Notes: generated by a model not told the origin, from the sequence alone. Shown: positions 9,608 to 18,725, counted from the first letter of the stretch. The stretch: DNA of 64,000 nt from PALSA-911 sp963839645 (GCA_963839645.1 CAWIVZ010000007.1:46999-110998); one strand, 5' to 3'. Translations and numbers: made by a program.

Positions 9608-9662
9608 AAATATCCGCCGGCCCCTGTATCGTCAAGCTTCCCTCGCACGGAATGCAGACTGG

Positions 9663-10394
9663 ATGGATGACATTTCAATGATGCGCCAGGACGGCGTGGC
9701 ACTCTGGCGGCAGATCGCCAACGCCTTGCGCCAGGATATCGCCTCGGCCAGCTACGCCCCCGGTGCCAGGCTGCCGACCGAGGCCGAATTGTCCGCGCGC
9801 TTCAGCGTCAACCGTCACACCGTCCGCCGGGCGATCGAGGAACTCTCGCGCGGCGGGCTGGTGCGGGTGGAACAGGGCAGGGGGTCCTTCGTCGCCGAGG
9901 ACGTGATCGACTACACGGTCTCCTCGCGCACCCGCTTTTCCGAGTGGATCCGCCGCCACAACAAGGAGCCGTCCGGCCGGATGCTGCAGCTACGTGAACT
10001 GCCAGCCGACGCCCCCGTTGCGGCGGCCTTGCATATTCGGCCGGGCGCCAAGGTGGTGCTGCTGGAACGTCTTGGCCTTGCCGACGATCGCCCCGTCAGT
10101 CTCACCAGCCATTATTTTCCCGCCGCGCGTCTGCGGGGGATCATGGAGGCGTTGCGCACCACGACCGGCATTACCGAGGCGCTGAAATCCGTCGGCGTAT
10201 CGGACTATCTTCGCCAGTCCAGCCGCATCACCGCGCGCATGCCGAACACCGAGGAGGCGGAATTGCTGCGCACGCCACGGTCGCGCCCTCTGCTGGTGTC
10301 GGAGAACATCAACGTGGACCGGGCCGGGCAGGTGGTGGAATTCGGCGTCGGGCGCTATCCCACACCGCGCGTGCAGATCGTCTTCGAACCCTGA
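9663..10394 (+). CDS. phnF: GntR/HutC-family phosphonate operon regulator PhnF
   Basis: The 243-residue protein has an N-terminal GntR winged helix-turn-helix (PTEAELSARFSVNRHTVRRAIEEL, about residues 38-61) and a C-terminal UTRA/chorismate-lyase-like effector domain (VVLLERLGLADDRPVSL … VSENINVDRAG). PhnF-type regulators repress phn genes when phosphate is plentiful. It is divergent from phnG with a 69-bp gap holding the palindromic site. A start at the ATG at 9678 (MMRQDGVALW) is also possible. The second phnM-like gene begins 11 bp downstream and is probably co-transcribed. Confidence 0.88.
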   Translation: MDDISMMRQDGVALWRQIANALRQDIASASYAPGARLPTEAELSARFSVNRHTVRRAIEELSRGGLVRVEQGRGSFVAEDVIDYTVSSRTRFSEWIRRHNKEPSGRMLQLRELPADAPVAAALHIRPGAKVVLLERLGLADDRPVSLTSHYFPAARLRGIMEALRTTTGITEALKSVGVSDYLRQSSRITARMPNTEEAELLRTPRSRPLLVSENINVDRAGQVVEFGVGRYPTPRVQIVFEP

Positions 10395-10405
10395 AAGCCA
10401 AACCG

Positions 10406-11550
10406 ATGCAGAAGCTGAACATCCGCGGCGGACGCGTGCTGCTGGGCGACGGGGAGATGGCGATAACCGACATCGCCCTGGAGAACGGGCGCATCGCCGC
10501 TATAGGTGCCGCTCCGGGCGGGCCGACGCTGGACGCCGCCGGCCTGCTGGTGTTGCCGGGGATTGTCGACATCCACGGCGACGCCTTCGAGCGCCAGGTG
10601 CAACCGCGCCCCGGCGTCGATTTCCCCGCCGGCCTGGCCCTGCACGACACCGAGGCGCAACTGCTCGCCAACGGCATCACGACCGCGTTCCACGGCATAA
10701 CGCTTTCCTGGGAGCCGGGCCTGCGCAGTCTGGAAAGCTGGCGTACCTGTTGGACGCGCTCGATGCCGGCAGCTGGATCTGCGACATGCGGGTGCATCTG
10801 CGCTGGGAGGCCTACAACCTCGAGGCGCTCGACATCGCCGTGGCGGACATCCAGGCCGGGCGCGTGCATCTGCTGGCGTTCAACGACCATACGCCGGCAA
10901 TCCTGCGCAAGACCGCCGACCCTGTGCAGGGCGCCAAATACAGCGACCGTGCCGCCATGACCCTGGATGGGTTCCGCACGCTGGCCGATCGCATCGCCGC
11001 CCGGTCGACCGAGATCCCCGGGGCGCTGGACCGAATAGCCGCCGCTGCCCGCGCTGCCGGCATTCCGCTCGCCAGCCACGATGATGACGCCATCGCCGTG
11101 CGCGACGGATTTCGTGAACGCGGCGCCCGGATCTGCGAATTCCCGATGGCCGAGGCGGTCGGCCGGGCCGCCCGCGATGCCGGCGACTATGTGGTGATGG
11201 GCAGTCCGAATGTGGTGCGGGGCCGATCGCATCTCGGCTGGGCGTCCGCCGCGACAATGGCGGAAGCCGGTATCTGCAACATTCTTTCATCGGATTATTT
11301 CTACCCGGCGATGATGCGCGCCGCCCTGATCCTGGCCAATCGCGGCAAGCTGGACTTCGCGCAGGCGTGGTCGCTGATCTCCGCCAATCCCGCCGCCGCC
11401 GCCGGCCTTGCGGACCGTGGCTCTATCACGGCGGGGCTGCGCGGCGACATCGTGCTGGTCGATCCCGCCGTGCCGCGGATCGTCGCGACCCTTGTCCGCG
11501 GCCGGATCGCCTACCTGTCCGCGGGGGGCGCCGAACGGCTGCTCGGGTAG
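10406..11550 (+). CDS. Second PhnM-like alpha-D-ribose 1-methylphosphonate 5-triphosphate diphosphatase, one frameshift
   Basis: This is a paralogue of the phnM at 3906-5046, with the same landmarks: LPGIVDIHGDAFERQVQPRPG near residue 50, ASHDDD, VVMGSPNVVRGRSHLG and LSSDYFYPAMM. The frame breaks near 10737, between LRSLE and LAYLLDALDAGSW; skipping two bases gives about 380 residues. It follows phnF by 11 bp and would be transcribed with it, away from the main phn operon. The family reaction is pyrophosphate release from ribose phosphonate triphosphate. Whether both copies share that substrate, or one handles another phosphonate or phosphate ester, cannot be read from sequence. Confidence 0.8.
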
Positions 11551-11560
11551 TTCCCGGCGT

Positions 11561-12244
11561 CTATCCGTTGCCGGATTTTTGCAGGTAGCGCAGCACAGCT
11601 TCGACGATCATGACCCGCTGGGCCGCCGCATGCTGCGGCGCCTGCAGGTCGCGCCCGAAGATGGCACCCCAGGTGTGGCGGTTCGATACCCGGTGAAAGC
11701 ACAGCGAGCTGATCATCAGATGCAGGTCCATCGGGTCGATGCCGGGCCGGAAAACGCCCTCCCGCACGCCCCGATCGAGCAGCCTGGCGAGCACGCCGAT
11801 CACCGCCGCATTGCGCTCCCCGATCGAGGCCGAGCCGGAAAGGTGACGCGCCTCGTGGATGTTCTCGATGCTGACCAGCCGCACCCAGTCGGGATTCGCG
11901 GCGTGATAGTCGAAACTGACCTCGACCAGCCGGCGCATCGCTTCGGTCGCCGGCAGTTCATCGAGCTCCAGGCCCAGCTCGACCTCGCGCATGCCGGCAT
12001 AGGCAGCTTCGAGGACGGCGGTGTAGAGCTCTTCCTTGCTGTGGAAATGGTAGTAGATGGCGGGCTTCGTGGTCCGTGTGCGCGCGGCAATGTCGTCCAC
12101 GCGGGCGCCGCTGAAGCCTTTGGCGGCGAATTCCGTCCGCGCGGCTGCGATGATCTCGCCCCTCGTGGTCTCGGCGTCGCGCACGCGCCGGGCGTTGCCC
12201 GTGGTCTCCTTGGCCGCTTTCCCATTGACCATCCGGTCGTCCAT
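11561..12244 (-). CDS. TetR-family transcriptional regulator
   Basis: The 227-residue protein has a TetR helix-turn-helix at about residues 28-75 (IIAAARTEFAAKGFSGARVDDIAART followed by KPAIYYHFHSKEELY). The C-terminal part resembles the TetR_C domains that follow an RutR-like N-terminus. The ligand is unknown. It converges with the second phnM-like gene (10-bp gap) and is divergent from the racemase-family gene at 12427. The 180-bp gap between them holds an imperfect inverted repeat (ACCC TTATA GGGT, about 12375-12387) that could be its operator. Confidence 0.85.
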   Translation of the reverse strand: MDDRMVNGKAAKETTGNARRVRDAETTRGEIIAAARTEFAAKGFSGARVDDIAARTRTTKPAIYYHFHSKEELYTAVLEAAYAGMREVELGLELDELPATEAMRRLVEVSFDYHAANPDWVRLVSIENIHEARHLSGSASIGERNAAVIGVLARLLDRGVREGVFRPGIDPMDLHLMISSLCFHRVSNRHTWGAIFGRDLQAPQHAAAQRVMIVEAVLRYLQKSGNG

Positions 12245-12426
12245 GAGCCCATCCTGACTGCCTCGTAGGTAAGCTAGCGCGCGAGACCGGGCCGGAACAG
12301 GGGGAGGGGAACAGGGAGTATGGGAACGGGGCCGTGCGGCGTCGATAAGAATGCGACTGACAGCGCCGATCGAACCCTTATAGGGTCGGCATTCCGGATG
12401 ATGGCCGATGTTGCCGATAGGACCCC

Positions 12427-13083
12427 ATGACCCAAGCCGCCGCCCGGCGCCTGCTGCTGATCAATCCCAACACCACGCAGGCCATGACCGACACGATGCG
12501 GCGGCAGATCGCCGGCCTGCTGCCGCCAGGCATGGAGGTGCATGCGATCACGGCCGCCTTCGGCCATCCGGTGATCGCCACCCGCGTGGCCTATGCCGTC
12601 GCCGCGCACGCCGCGCTCGACGCCTATGCCGGCTATGAGGCGCCGCACGACGCGGTGATCCTGGGCTGCTTCGGCGATCCCGGGCTGGAAGCGCTGCGGG
12701 AGGTCGCGCCTGTGCCGGTCGTGGCGCTCGCCGACGCGTCGTTCGGCGCGGCCCATGCGTTGGACCAGCCATTCGCCGTGCTGACGGTTGGGCCGGCCTG
12801 GAAGCCGATGCTGGAGGAACGGCTGGCATCGCATCCGGCTGGCGGGCTTTGTCTGGGCGTGCACGCGCTGGACGGCACCGGCCTCGATTTCGCCGGCCAT
12901 CCGGCGCATTTGATCGCGGCTCTGGACCGGGAAGCCAACCGGCTGACCGCGGCGGGTGCCGGCACGCTCATCCTGGGCGGCGCGGCGCTTGCCGGGCTCG
13001 CGCCACAATTAACCGCGCCAGCCCGCATGATCGACTGCGTCGAGGCGGCGTCGCGTCAGGTGGTGGCGTTGCTCGCCGCGTGA
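12427..13083 (+). CDS. Asp/Glu/hydantoin racemase-family protein lacking the second catalytic cysteine
   Basis: The 218-residue protein starts LLLINPNTTQAMTD, the classic N-terminus of hydantoin and Asp/Glu racemases. The first catalytic Cys is present in ILGCFGDPG near residue 80. The equivalent of the second catalytic Cys, normally in a LGC motif near residue 180, reads ILGGAALAG, so it is Gly. Two-base racemases use both cysteines, so this protein may be a one-base isomerase, a decarboxylase-like relative or inactive. It is divergent from the TetR gene and converges on the secreted-protein gene with a 7-bp gap. The substrate is unknown. Confidence 0.78.
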   Translation: MTQAAARRLLLINPNTTQAMTDTMRRQIAGLLPPGMEVHAITAAFGHPVIATRVAYAVAAHAALDAYAGYEAPHDAVILGCFGDPGLEALREVAPVPVVALADASFGAAHALDQPFAVLTVGPAWKPMLEERLASHPAGGLCLGVHALDGTGLDFAGHPAHLIAALDREANRLTAAGAGTLILGGAALAGLAPQLTAPARMIDCVEAASRQVVALLAA

Positions 13084-13090
13084 CAGGGCG

Positions 13091-13777
13091 TCAGTGGGCG
13101 AATGCGCCTTTCGCCATCATCAAATGGTGCATCTGGTGATGCGTTCCGCTGGCCATGACGCCGATGAAGCCGAGGCCGCGGATGATGGCCACCTGTTTCG
13201 GGTCGCTGCTGGTCACGATCAGCGTGACGCCGTCCGGCCGGGCATCGGTGCGTGCCTGCCAGCCGTTCTGCCCGTTGAGTTCCTGGGCCTGGTCCGGGAC
13301 CATCCGCTGGATCGCCTCGAGCGTCCGACCGGTGCCGGTGACCGCCGCCTCGATGCCACCGTCGACCGGCTGCACGGCGACGTCGGCATGCAGGGTCACC
13401 TCGTTCATATCGATCAGGTGTTCGCGTAGGCGATCGAGATTGACCTTCGACCAATCGGTGTTCGGGTCCGCTTCCAGGATGCGGACGATTTCCTGCACCG
13501 CGGCGAAAGCGTCCTGGCCGGGCAAGGTCGGGAGCGGACCCGCGGCCATCCCACCCATCTGCATCATCTGACCATGATGACCGGCCATCGGGCCGCCTGG
13601 CATTGGCGTGCCGGATGTCGGCCCGGTGGGTGGGGTGCCACCGATCAGCTGGCCGCCATGCAGTTCGCCGAGCGGCATCGGATGCCCCGCGGGTGGCGGC
13701 ATCGGCGCGGGTTGCGCGAAAGCGAAACCGGTGGTCAGAACGGCCACGGCAGCGACGGCGAGAAATCCGGACTGCAT
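13091..13777 (-). CDS. Secreted His/Met-rich protein with a C-terminal HHQMHH motif
   Basis: About 228 residues. The start at 13777 (MQSGFLAVAAVAVLTT) has a GGAGAG ribosome binding site and gives a typical signal peptide ending near AFAQ. After it comes a Pro/Gly/Met/His-rich linker (GHHGQMMQMGGM), then a globular part with DWSKVNLDRLREHLIDMNEVTLHADV. The protein ends with GFIGVMASGTHHQMHH. The DWSKVN…HLIDM and HHQ…HH patterns resemble a conserved hypothetical periplasmic family. The His and Met density suggests copper or another metal, but this is inference. It converges with the racemase-family gene. Confidence 0.7.
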   Translation of the reverse strand: MQSGFLAVAAVAVLTTGFAFAQPAPMPPPAGHPMPLGELHGGQLIGGTPPTGPTSGTPMPGGPMAGHHGQMMQMGGMAAGPLPTLPGQDAFAAVQEIVRILEADPNTDWSKVNLDRLREHLIDMNEVTLHADVAVQPVDGGIEAAVTGTGRTLEAIQRMVPDQAQELNGQNGWQARTDARPDGVTLIVTSSDPKQVAIIRGLGFIGVMASGTHHQMHHLMMAKGAFAH

Positions 13778-14024
13778 GCGATCTCTCCATCGGTCATGGG
13801 CCATGGGCTGTCGGATATGCCGATAACCCGACCGCGGGCGAGGCTAGCACGCCTCCGATCGCACCGGAATGCGCGGGCCCCGGCCGATATGGCCGCGAAG
13901 GAGGTTTCTGGTCCGGGCCCTGCGCCCCCTCTACGATCCTGTCCGAATGCCGATTCGTCCGCCCGGGAGCGACGGATAGGCCCGTACAAGACCCGACGCG
14001 CCTTGCCCCACAGGAGCCCTTTCG

Positions 14025-14808
14025 ATGACGACGGACAAACTGGCCCTTCTTGCGCCGCATGAACCGGACCCGGTGATGATCGACCACCCGGAAGGGCATT
14101 CGCCGCTTGTGCTGGTCTGCGACCACGCGGCGAACCGCATTCCGGAAGGACTGTCACGGCTCGGTCTGCCGGAGCGAGAGATCGCCCGGCACATCGGCTG
14201 GGATATCGGCATCTGGGAGGTGTCGCGCATCGTCGCCGCCGAATTGGACGCGGTCCTGATCGGCCAGGCCTATTCCCGTCTGGTGATCGACTGCAACCGG
14301 CCGACGACGAGCCCGACCTCGATCCCGGAAATCAGCGAGGCGACGCCGATCCCCGGCAATATCGGCCTGGATGCCGACCAGCGGGCGGCGCGGGTGCGGG
14401 AGGTGTTCCAGCCCTACCATGACCGCATCACCGGCCTGCTGGATGCGCGCGCCGGTCGCCCGACGGCGCTGGTCGCCATGCATAGTTTCACGCCGGTCTA
14501 CAAAGGCGCCGCCCGGCCCTGGCATGCCGGCGTGCTGTTCAACCAGGACCTTGGCCTGTCGCGTATCCTGCTGGAGCTGCTGCGGGCCGAGCCTGGCCTG
14601 TGCATCGGGGAAAACCAGCCCTATTCGGTTTCCAACACGTCGGACTACACCGCGCCGGTGCATGCGGAGGCGAGGGGGCTGGCGTATCTGGAAATCGAGA
14701 TCCGCCAGGACCTGATCGAGCATGCGCCGGGCCAGCGTGAATGGGCGGACAGGATGATCCGGCTGCTGCCGGAGGCCTGGCGCCGCTATTCGGAAATCTC
14801 TCCGTTAG
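14025..14808 (+). CDS. N-formylglutamate amidohydrolase family protein, frameshift near the stop
   Basis: VLVCDHAANRIPEGL near residue 30, HIGWDIGIWEVSRIVA, and YSRLVIDCNRP are the family signatures. The enzyme type hydrolyses N-formyl amino acids or similar amides. The ATG at 14025 follows an AGGAG site. The uninterrupted frame runs on to 15026, but its last 75 or so codons are only the antisense of the cupin gene. A one-base skip shortly before the end reaches a TAG at 14806-14808 and gives about 260 residues, the usual family length. I therefore place the end there; the exact break is not defined. Confidence 0.82.
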
Positions 14809-15134
14809 CCGTAATGAACCGCCAGCCAGACTGCCGGCGGTTCGGCCGTTGTCCATTCGACCCGGTGGCGCTGGCCGGCCGGAATGTGCAGATGATCGCC
14901 GGGCCGCAGGCGGCATGCCTCAGCCGCGCCCTGCAGCCGCACTGCCGCGCCGCCCTGGATCAGCAGCACCCATTCGGACCGCGCCTGCTCCAGCCACGCG
15001 CCCGGCGGGGTGCTATGGCCGGTTGAAACGATCCGTTCGATCCGCAGTCCGGGGGCGGCGAGCAATTCGATGAATTGTTCGTCCTGCAAATGATGCGGGA
15101 TCTGCTCGAGGAGGTTGCCCGGCAATTCGTTCAT
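14805..15134 (-). CDS. Small cupin-domain protein
   Basis: This is a single-domain cupin of 109 residues. The two cupin motifs are visible as EWVLLIQGGAAVRL and RLRPGDHLHIPAGQRHRVEWT. The start is set at MNELPGNLLEQIPHH, the first Met with family-like sequence; upstream in-frame codons are low-complexity Arg-rich shadow. Members often bind a metal through cupin histidines, and only part of the usual ligand set (H of HLHIP, H of QRHRV) is present. The 3' end converges with the formylglutamate amidohydrolase gene. The function is unknown. Confidence 0.75.
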   Translation of the reverse strand: MNELPGNLLEQIPHHLQDEQFIELLAAPGLRIERIVSTGHSTPPGAWLEQARSEWVLLIQGGAAVRLQGAAEACRLRPGDHLHIPAGQRHRVEWTTAEPPAVWLAVHYG

Positions 15135-15165
15135 GGCGGGCGCGGCACTGGCCCGGATTTTCCCG

Positions 15166-15531
15166 TTACCCGCGCCGCGGACCGAACACGGAGTTGATGT
15201 CCGGGCCAGGAGCCTTCTTCGCCGGGGTGCCGCCAAACACCGCCTGGTCCCGGTTGTCCTGCATCAGCCGGGTGATGCCGGGAATGCTCTGCAATCCTAG
15301 CCCGCCGGGGAAGCCGCTATCGGGGTCGGCCTCGATCTGGGCATAGGACGCGCCGGCGATCTTGTCCCATTTGCCGGAGGGCTTCTTGATTTCCAGGTTC
15401 GCGACCGTCGCCTTCAGCACAATCCGCACGATCGCCTCGTTCGGCCGGCCCGGCTTGGACAGGCTCGGGTGGCCATCAGCCAGGCGCCAGCCGTTGGCCA
15501 GCGCCCAACCTGTGATCTCGTCCTTATCCAT
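15166..15531 (-). CDS. Conserved hypothetical protein downstream of the RepA-like gene
   Basis: I do not recognise this 121-residue protein. It begins MDKDEITGWALANGWRL and ends with a Pro/Gly-rich tail. It has no signal peptide or membrane segment. The N-terminal part looks like a compact alpha/beta fold, possibly DNA- or ligand-binding. It is 30 bp downstream of the RepA-like gene on the same strand and is probably co-transcribed with it. Base composition and codon use look native. Confidence 0.6.
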   Translation of the reverse strand: MDKDEITGWALANGWRLADGHPSLSKPGRPNEAIVRIVLKATVANLEIKKPSGKWDKIAGASYAQIEADPDSGFPGGLGLQSIPGITRLMQDNRDQAVFGGTPAKKAPGPDINSVFGPRRG

Positions 15532-15561
15532 TGCCGGCTTCTCCTGTCGTTGGAAGGCGGT

Positions 15562-17046
15562 TCATCGCCAGCCGGGCGGCGGGACCTTCTTTACCCGGCT
15601 GGTGATTTCCTCGAAGGAGTCGATCTCGCCGTCCCAGAATTCGTCGATCAGGTCTCGGTTGGCGTTGGCCCAGGCGGCGACGCGCTCGAAATCACGGGCG
15701 TGCAAGCCTCCGGCGATTTGCAGGATCATCGGTTCCAGCGCCAGGACCGTTACGTTATCGGGGTCATACCGGCCGCCGGGCGTAACCTCGATCACCAGAT
15801 TGTCCCGCCCGTTCGACCGTTGCAGCCAGATCACCTGGTTCAATCCGGTCAGGTGCGACTTCAGGCTGATCGACTGACGCATGCCCTCGCGCTGGAAATC
15901 GCGTGCGGCCGGAGCCGACGGAGCGGGTGCGGGCATCGGGCGCGGCGCGGCCGGAGGCGGGGGTTCCGCCGCTGCCGCGGGTTCGGGCATGGGTGCCGCG
16001 AGCGAACTGGCGATCTCCGCGGCGATCTCGCTTTCCATGTCGATCTCGGGTTCCGGAGGCAGGTTCTGCGCTTCCTCAAGGATCGCTGGCTGCGGGATCG
16101 GCGCCGGTTGCGGCGGCACGGCAGGAGCGGCGGCTGCCGACGGCTCCGCGCTGGCCGGCCTTGCCGGCGCCGGCGCATTGGCGGTGGGCATCCGTCGAGC
16201 GGAAACCCGGCATTCGACGCCCTGTTCGCGCATGACCAGCGACAGCTGAGGGCACAGCTCGGACACCTGGCGCAGGCTTTGCTCGAATGCCGCGCGGAAT
16301 TCATCGAGTTGCTGCGAGGCAGGCGCGAAGCGGGCCAGGAGGTCCTCCCAGCCGGCGAAAGATGAAGATCCTGCCTCGATCCGCGGCAGCAGGAAGCAGA
16401 GCCAGGTATAGGTGTCCAGCGCCATCGACGCATCGGCGAGCTGATCGACGATCCGCCGGTCCAGCGCCACCGGGTTCGCGGCCAGTCCGGCGAAGAACTT
16501 GCTGTTGAGACGAACGCTAGGCCGCCAGGCGGGGGCCACGCCCTTGGCACGGCCGCGTGCGTCGAACATCGCCAGCGCCGGCCCGCCGTCGAGCGAAACC
16601 GTGATCCTGGCCGCGAGCAGACGCTCCAGCTGATCCAGCAGTTCGCGCGCCTTCGGTCCCTTGAGCTCCGGGTCGAATTTTTCCGCAAAGTCGCGCGCGC
16701 TTTCGCCGAGTTCGACCATCGCGTTGTCGGCGCGGATCGCGGTGTTGCAGATATGCATGAGCAGCAGCCGGGCGAACTTGCCGGTGGGGATGGGTTGGCC
16801 GGCTTCGCGGTGTTCGCCATCGGAGTCGAGCGATGCGCCTGCCTCGATCGTCACCGACGCGGTGCCGACATCGCGTTTCCAGACCCCCTTGGATGATCGG
16901 ACCGGCAGGGCGAGCTGACAAAACGCCGGGTGCGCCAGCAGGGTGGCGTCTTCCGGCGGTGGTACATCGGTGCCGGTGATTGGACGAGGGTCGGAAACGA
17001 CGTTCATGCGGAAATTAACCTGATCTGAGTCGAAATGGACGTCCAT
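15562..17046 (-). CDS. RepA-like (plasmid-type replication initiator family) protein
   Basis: About 494 residues from the start at 17046, which has GAAGG upstream; later Met codons such as 17007 are possible. Residues 85-240 follow the pattern of the plasmid RepA C-terminal family: IPTGKFARLLLMHICNTAI, LGESARDFAEKF, a run of LDQLERLLAARI, SVRLNSKFF, and ALDTYTWLCFLLPRI. A long Pro/Ala-rich linker (about 290-385) leads to a separate C-terminal domain of about 100 residues ending VKKVPPPGWR. No iterons, partition genes or mobilisation genes are nearby, so it is an orphan in a chromosomal setting. Its function may not be replication initiation. A 12-bp palindrome (ATGGACGTCCAT, 17035-17046) covers the start codon. 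Confidence 0.6.
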   Translation of the reverse strand: MDVHFDSDQVNFRMNVVSDPRPITGTDVPPPEDATLLAHPAFCQLALPVRSSKGVWKRDVGTASVTIEAGASLDSDGEHREAGQPIPTGKFARLLLMHICNTAIRADNAMVELGESARDFAEKFDPELKGPKARELLDQLERLLAARITVSLDGGPALAMFDARGRAKGVAPAWRPSVRLNSKFFAGLAANPVALDRRIVDQLADASMALDTYTWLCFLLPRIEAGSSSFAGWEDLLARFAPASQQLDEFRAAFEQSLRQVSELCPQLSLVMREQGVECRVSARRMPTANAPAPARPASAEPSAAAAPAVPPQPAPIPQPAILEEAQNLPPEPEIDMESEIAAEIASSLAAPMPEPAAAAEPPPPAAPRPMPAPAPSAPAARDFQREGMRQSISLKSHLTGLNQVIWLQRSNGRDNLVIEVTPGGRYDPDNVTVLALEPMILQIAGGLHARDFERVAAWANANRDLIDEFWDGEIDSFEEITSRVKKVPPPGWR

Positions 17047-17191
17047 AAGCCTTCGGATGCCGCACTGGCATGATCGGGAAAGCCGTCGTCCATGGAGAGC
17101 CATAACCGATAAGCTCAATTCCGCACGAGATCAAGGGACACCATTCTGACCGGGCGGCATCTGTAACGGGTCCGACCATGCCCGGCCCGCA

Positions 17192-17612
17192 TCAGGCCAG
17201 CAGCTGCCATGTGGAGGTGGCGACCGCCATGTCCTTGCCTTCGGCATCGGTCATACAGGAACTCGAGGAAATTGATGCTGCGGCCCTTCTTCAGGAAGCC
17301 GGCGGTGGCGGACACGACACCGGTTCTCGCCGGACGCAGGAATTGCGTGCGCATCTCCAACGTCATTCCGACGCCGATTGCGTGGGTCAGCAGATGGCCC
17401 ATGGAAATGTCCAGAACCATGCCGATGATGCCGCCATGCAACGATCCTTGCGGGTTGTACATGAAGTCCAAAACTGGCATCTTCACCAGGCAGGTATCCT
17501 CGCCGTAGGATATGTCGAGGTTCAGAAGCCTGGCCAGAAAGAAGGTTCCGAACCCCGGCGCATGGGTCTGGAGTGCCTTATCGAAGGCAGCGCGCGCGGC
17601 GTTTTCGTCCAT
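17192..17612 (-). CDS. PaaI-family thioesterase (hotdog fold), one frameshift
   Basis: The hotdog motif region reads NPQGSLHGGIIGMVLDISMGH near residue 52, followed by TLEMRTQFLRPARTG, typical of PaaI/YbgC-like acyl-CoA thioesterases. The frame breaks near 17251; skipping one base (GACC to GAC) turns the end into DAEGKDMAVATSTWQLLA and gives about 139 residues, the family length. The start is MDENAARAAFDKAL at 17612. It is divergent from the oxidoreductase gene at 17706. The acyl-CoA substrate is unknown. Confidence 0.8.
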
Positions 17613-17705
17613 GGTTCCGGTATCCTTCGCTGGGTTGGGTGGCGCCAGTTTTGCCCAATCCGGTCCGCTTCGCCACACTCGGGCCAACGACAAGGGAACC
17701 GTGCC

Positions 17706-18725
17706 ATGAACCATGACGGCAATCTGCAGATCCGCCTCGCCCGGCGCCCCATCGGCGCCCCGGTGGCGGAGGATTTCCAGTTCTGCGCGTTGCCGGTGCC
17801 CACGCCGGTTGCCGGGGAATTGCTGGTGCGTATGCTGTTCCTGTCGATGGACCCGTATCTGCGCGGACGGATCGGTTCGGCGCAACTCGGCGGCGGGGCG
17901 ACGGTGCCGATCGGATCGGTGGTCGAGGGACGAGGTATCGCCGAGGTCATGGTCTCCGCCGATCCCCGCTTCGGCGTGGGCGACATCATCTATGGCGAGC
18001 TTGGCTGGCAGACCCACGCGATCATTCCGGCCGACCGGGCGCTGAAGCTGGACCCGGCACTGGCGCCGTTGACGGCCTGGGTGGGGCCGCTCGGCCATCC
18101 CGGATTGACCGCGAAAGTGGGCATTTCGCGGATTCTACGCGTGCAGCCAGGCGAGACGGTGGTGATTTCCGCGGCGGTTGGCGCGGTCGGTCAGGTGGCC
18201 GGACCTTTGGCGAAACTGGCAGGGTCGGCTCGAATCGTGGGCGTTGCCGGTGGCGCGGCGAAGTGCCGCTTTGCCGTGGAACGGCTTGGTTACGACGCCT
18301 GCATCGACCGTCATGCCGAGCCCGATCTGCCCGCCGCGATGGCGCGGGAATGCCCAGCAGGGATCGATGCCTATTTCGACAACACCGGCGGCGCGGTGCT
18401 CGCCGCGGTCTGGCCCTTGCTGAACCGCTATGGACGCATCGCGCTCTGCGGCCAGGTCAGCGAATACAACGCCACCGGCGAGGAGCGTCCCGGTCCCAAC
18501 CTGAGCTCCGGCGTCGGCCGCCGGCTGCGCATCGAGGGCTTTGGCGTCGGCGATCACCTGGACCTGATGCCGGCCTGGCGCACGGAGGCCGCCGCCCTCC
18601 TGCGAGAGGGAAAGTTGGTCTTGCAGGAAACCATCATCGACGGTTTCGAGAACACGCCGAAGGCCTTTGCTGCGATGCTGGCAGGCCAGAGCTTCGGGAA
18701 GACGATCGTGCGGGTCGCAGGCTAA
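17706..18725 (+). CDS. NADP-dependent medium-chain oxidoreductase (zinc-free MDR, curcumin reductase type)
   Basis: The 339-residue protein has LSMDPYLRGRI near residue 48, typical of the zinc-independent leukotriene B4 dehydrogenase / CurA branch of the medium-chain reductases. The nucleotide-binding segment is VVISAAVGAVGQVAGPLAKLAG near 155, and IDAYFDNTGG follows. No zinc ligands are present. Members reduce alpha,beta-unsaturated carbonyls with NADPH. The start at 17706 was chosen because the family N-terminus (NLQIRLARRPIGAP) begins here. The 3' end converges on the hydrolase gene with a 4-nt overlap after the frame of that gene is repaired. Confidence 0.87.
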   Translation: MNHDGNLQIRLARRPIGAPVAEDFQFCALPVPTPVAGELLVRMLFLSMDPYLRGRIGSAQLGGGATVPIGSVVEGRGIAEVMVSADPRFGVGDIIYGELGWQTHAIIPADRALKLDPALAPLTAWVGPLGHPGLTAKVGISRILRVQPGETVVISAAVGAVGQVAGPLAKLAGSARIVGVAGGAAKCRFAVERLGYDACIDRHAEPDLPAAMARECPAGIDAYFDNTGGAVLAAVWPLLNRYGRIALCGQVSEYNATGEERPGPNLSSGVGRRLRIEGFGVGDHLDLMPAWRTEAAALLREGKLVLQETIIDGFENTPKAFAAMLAGQSFGKTIVRVAG

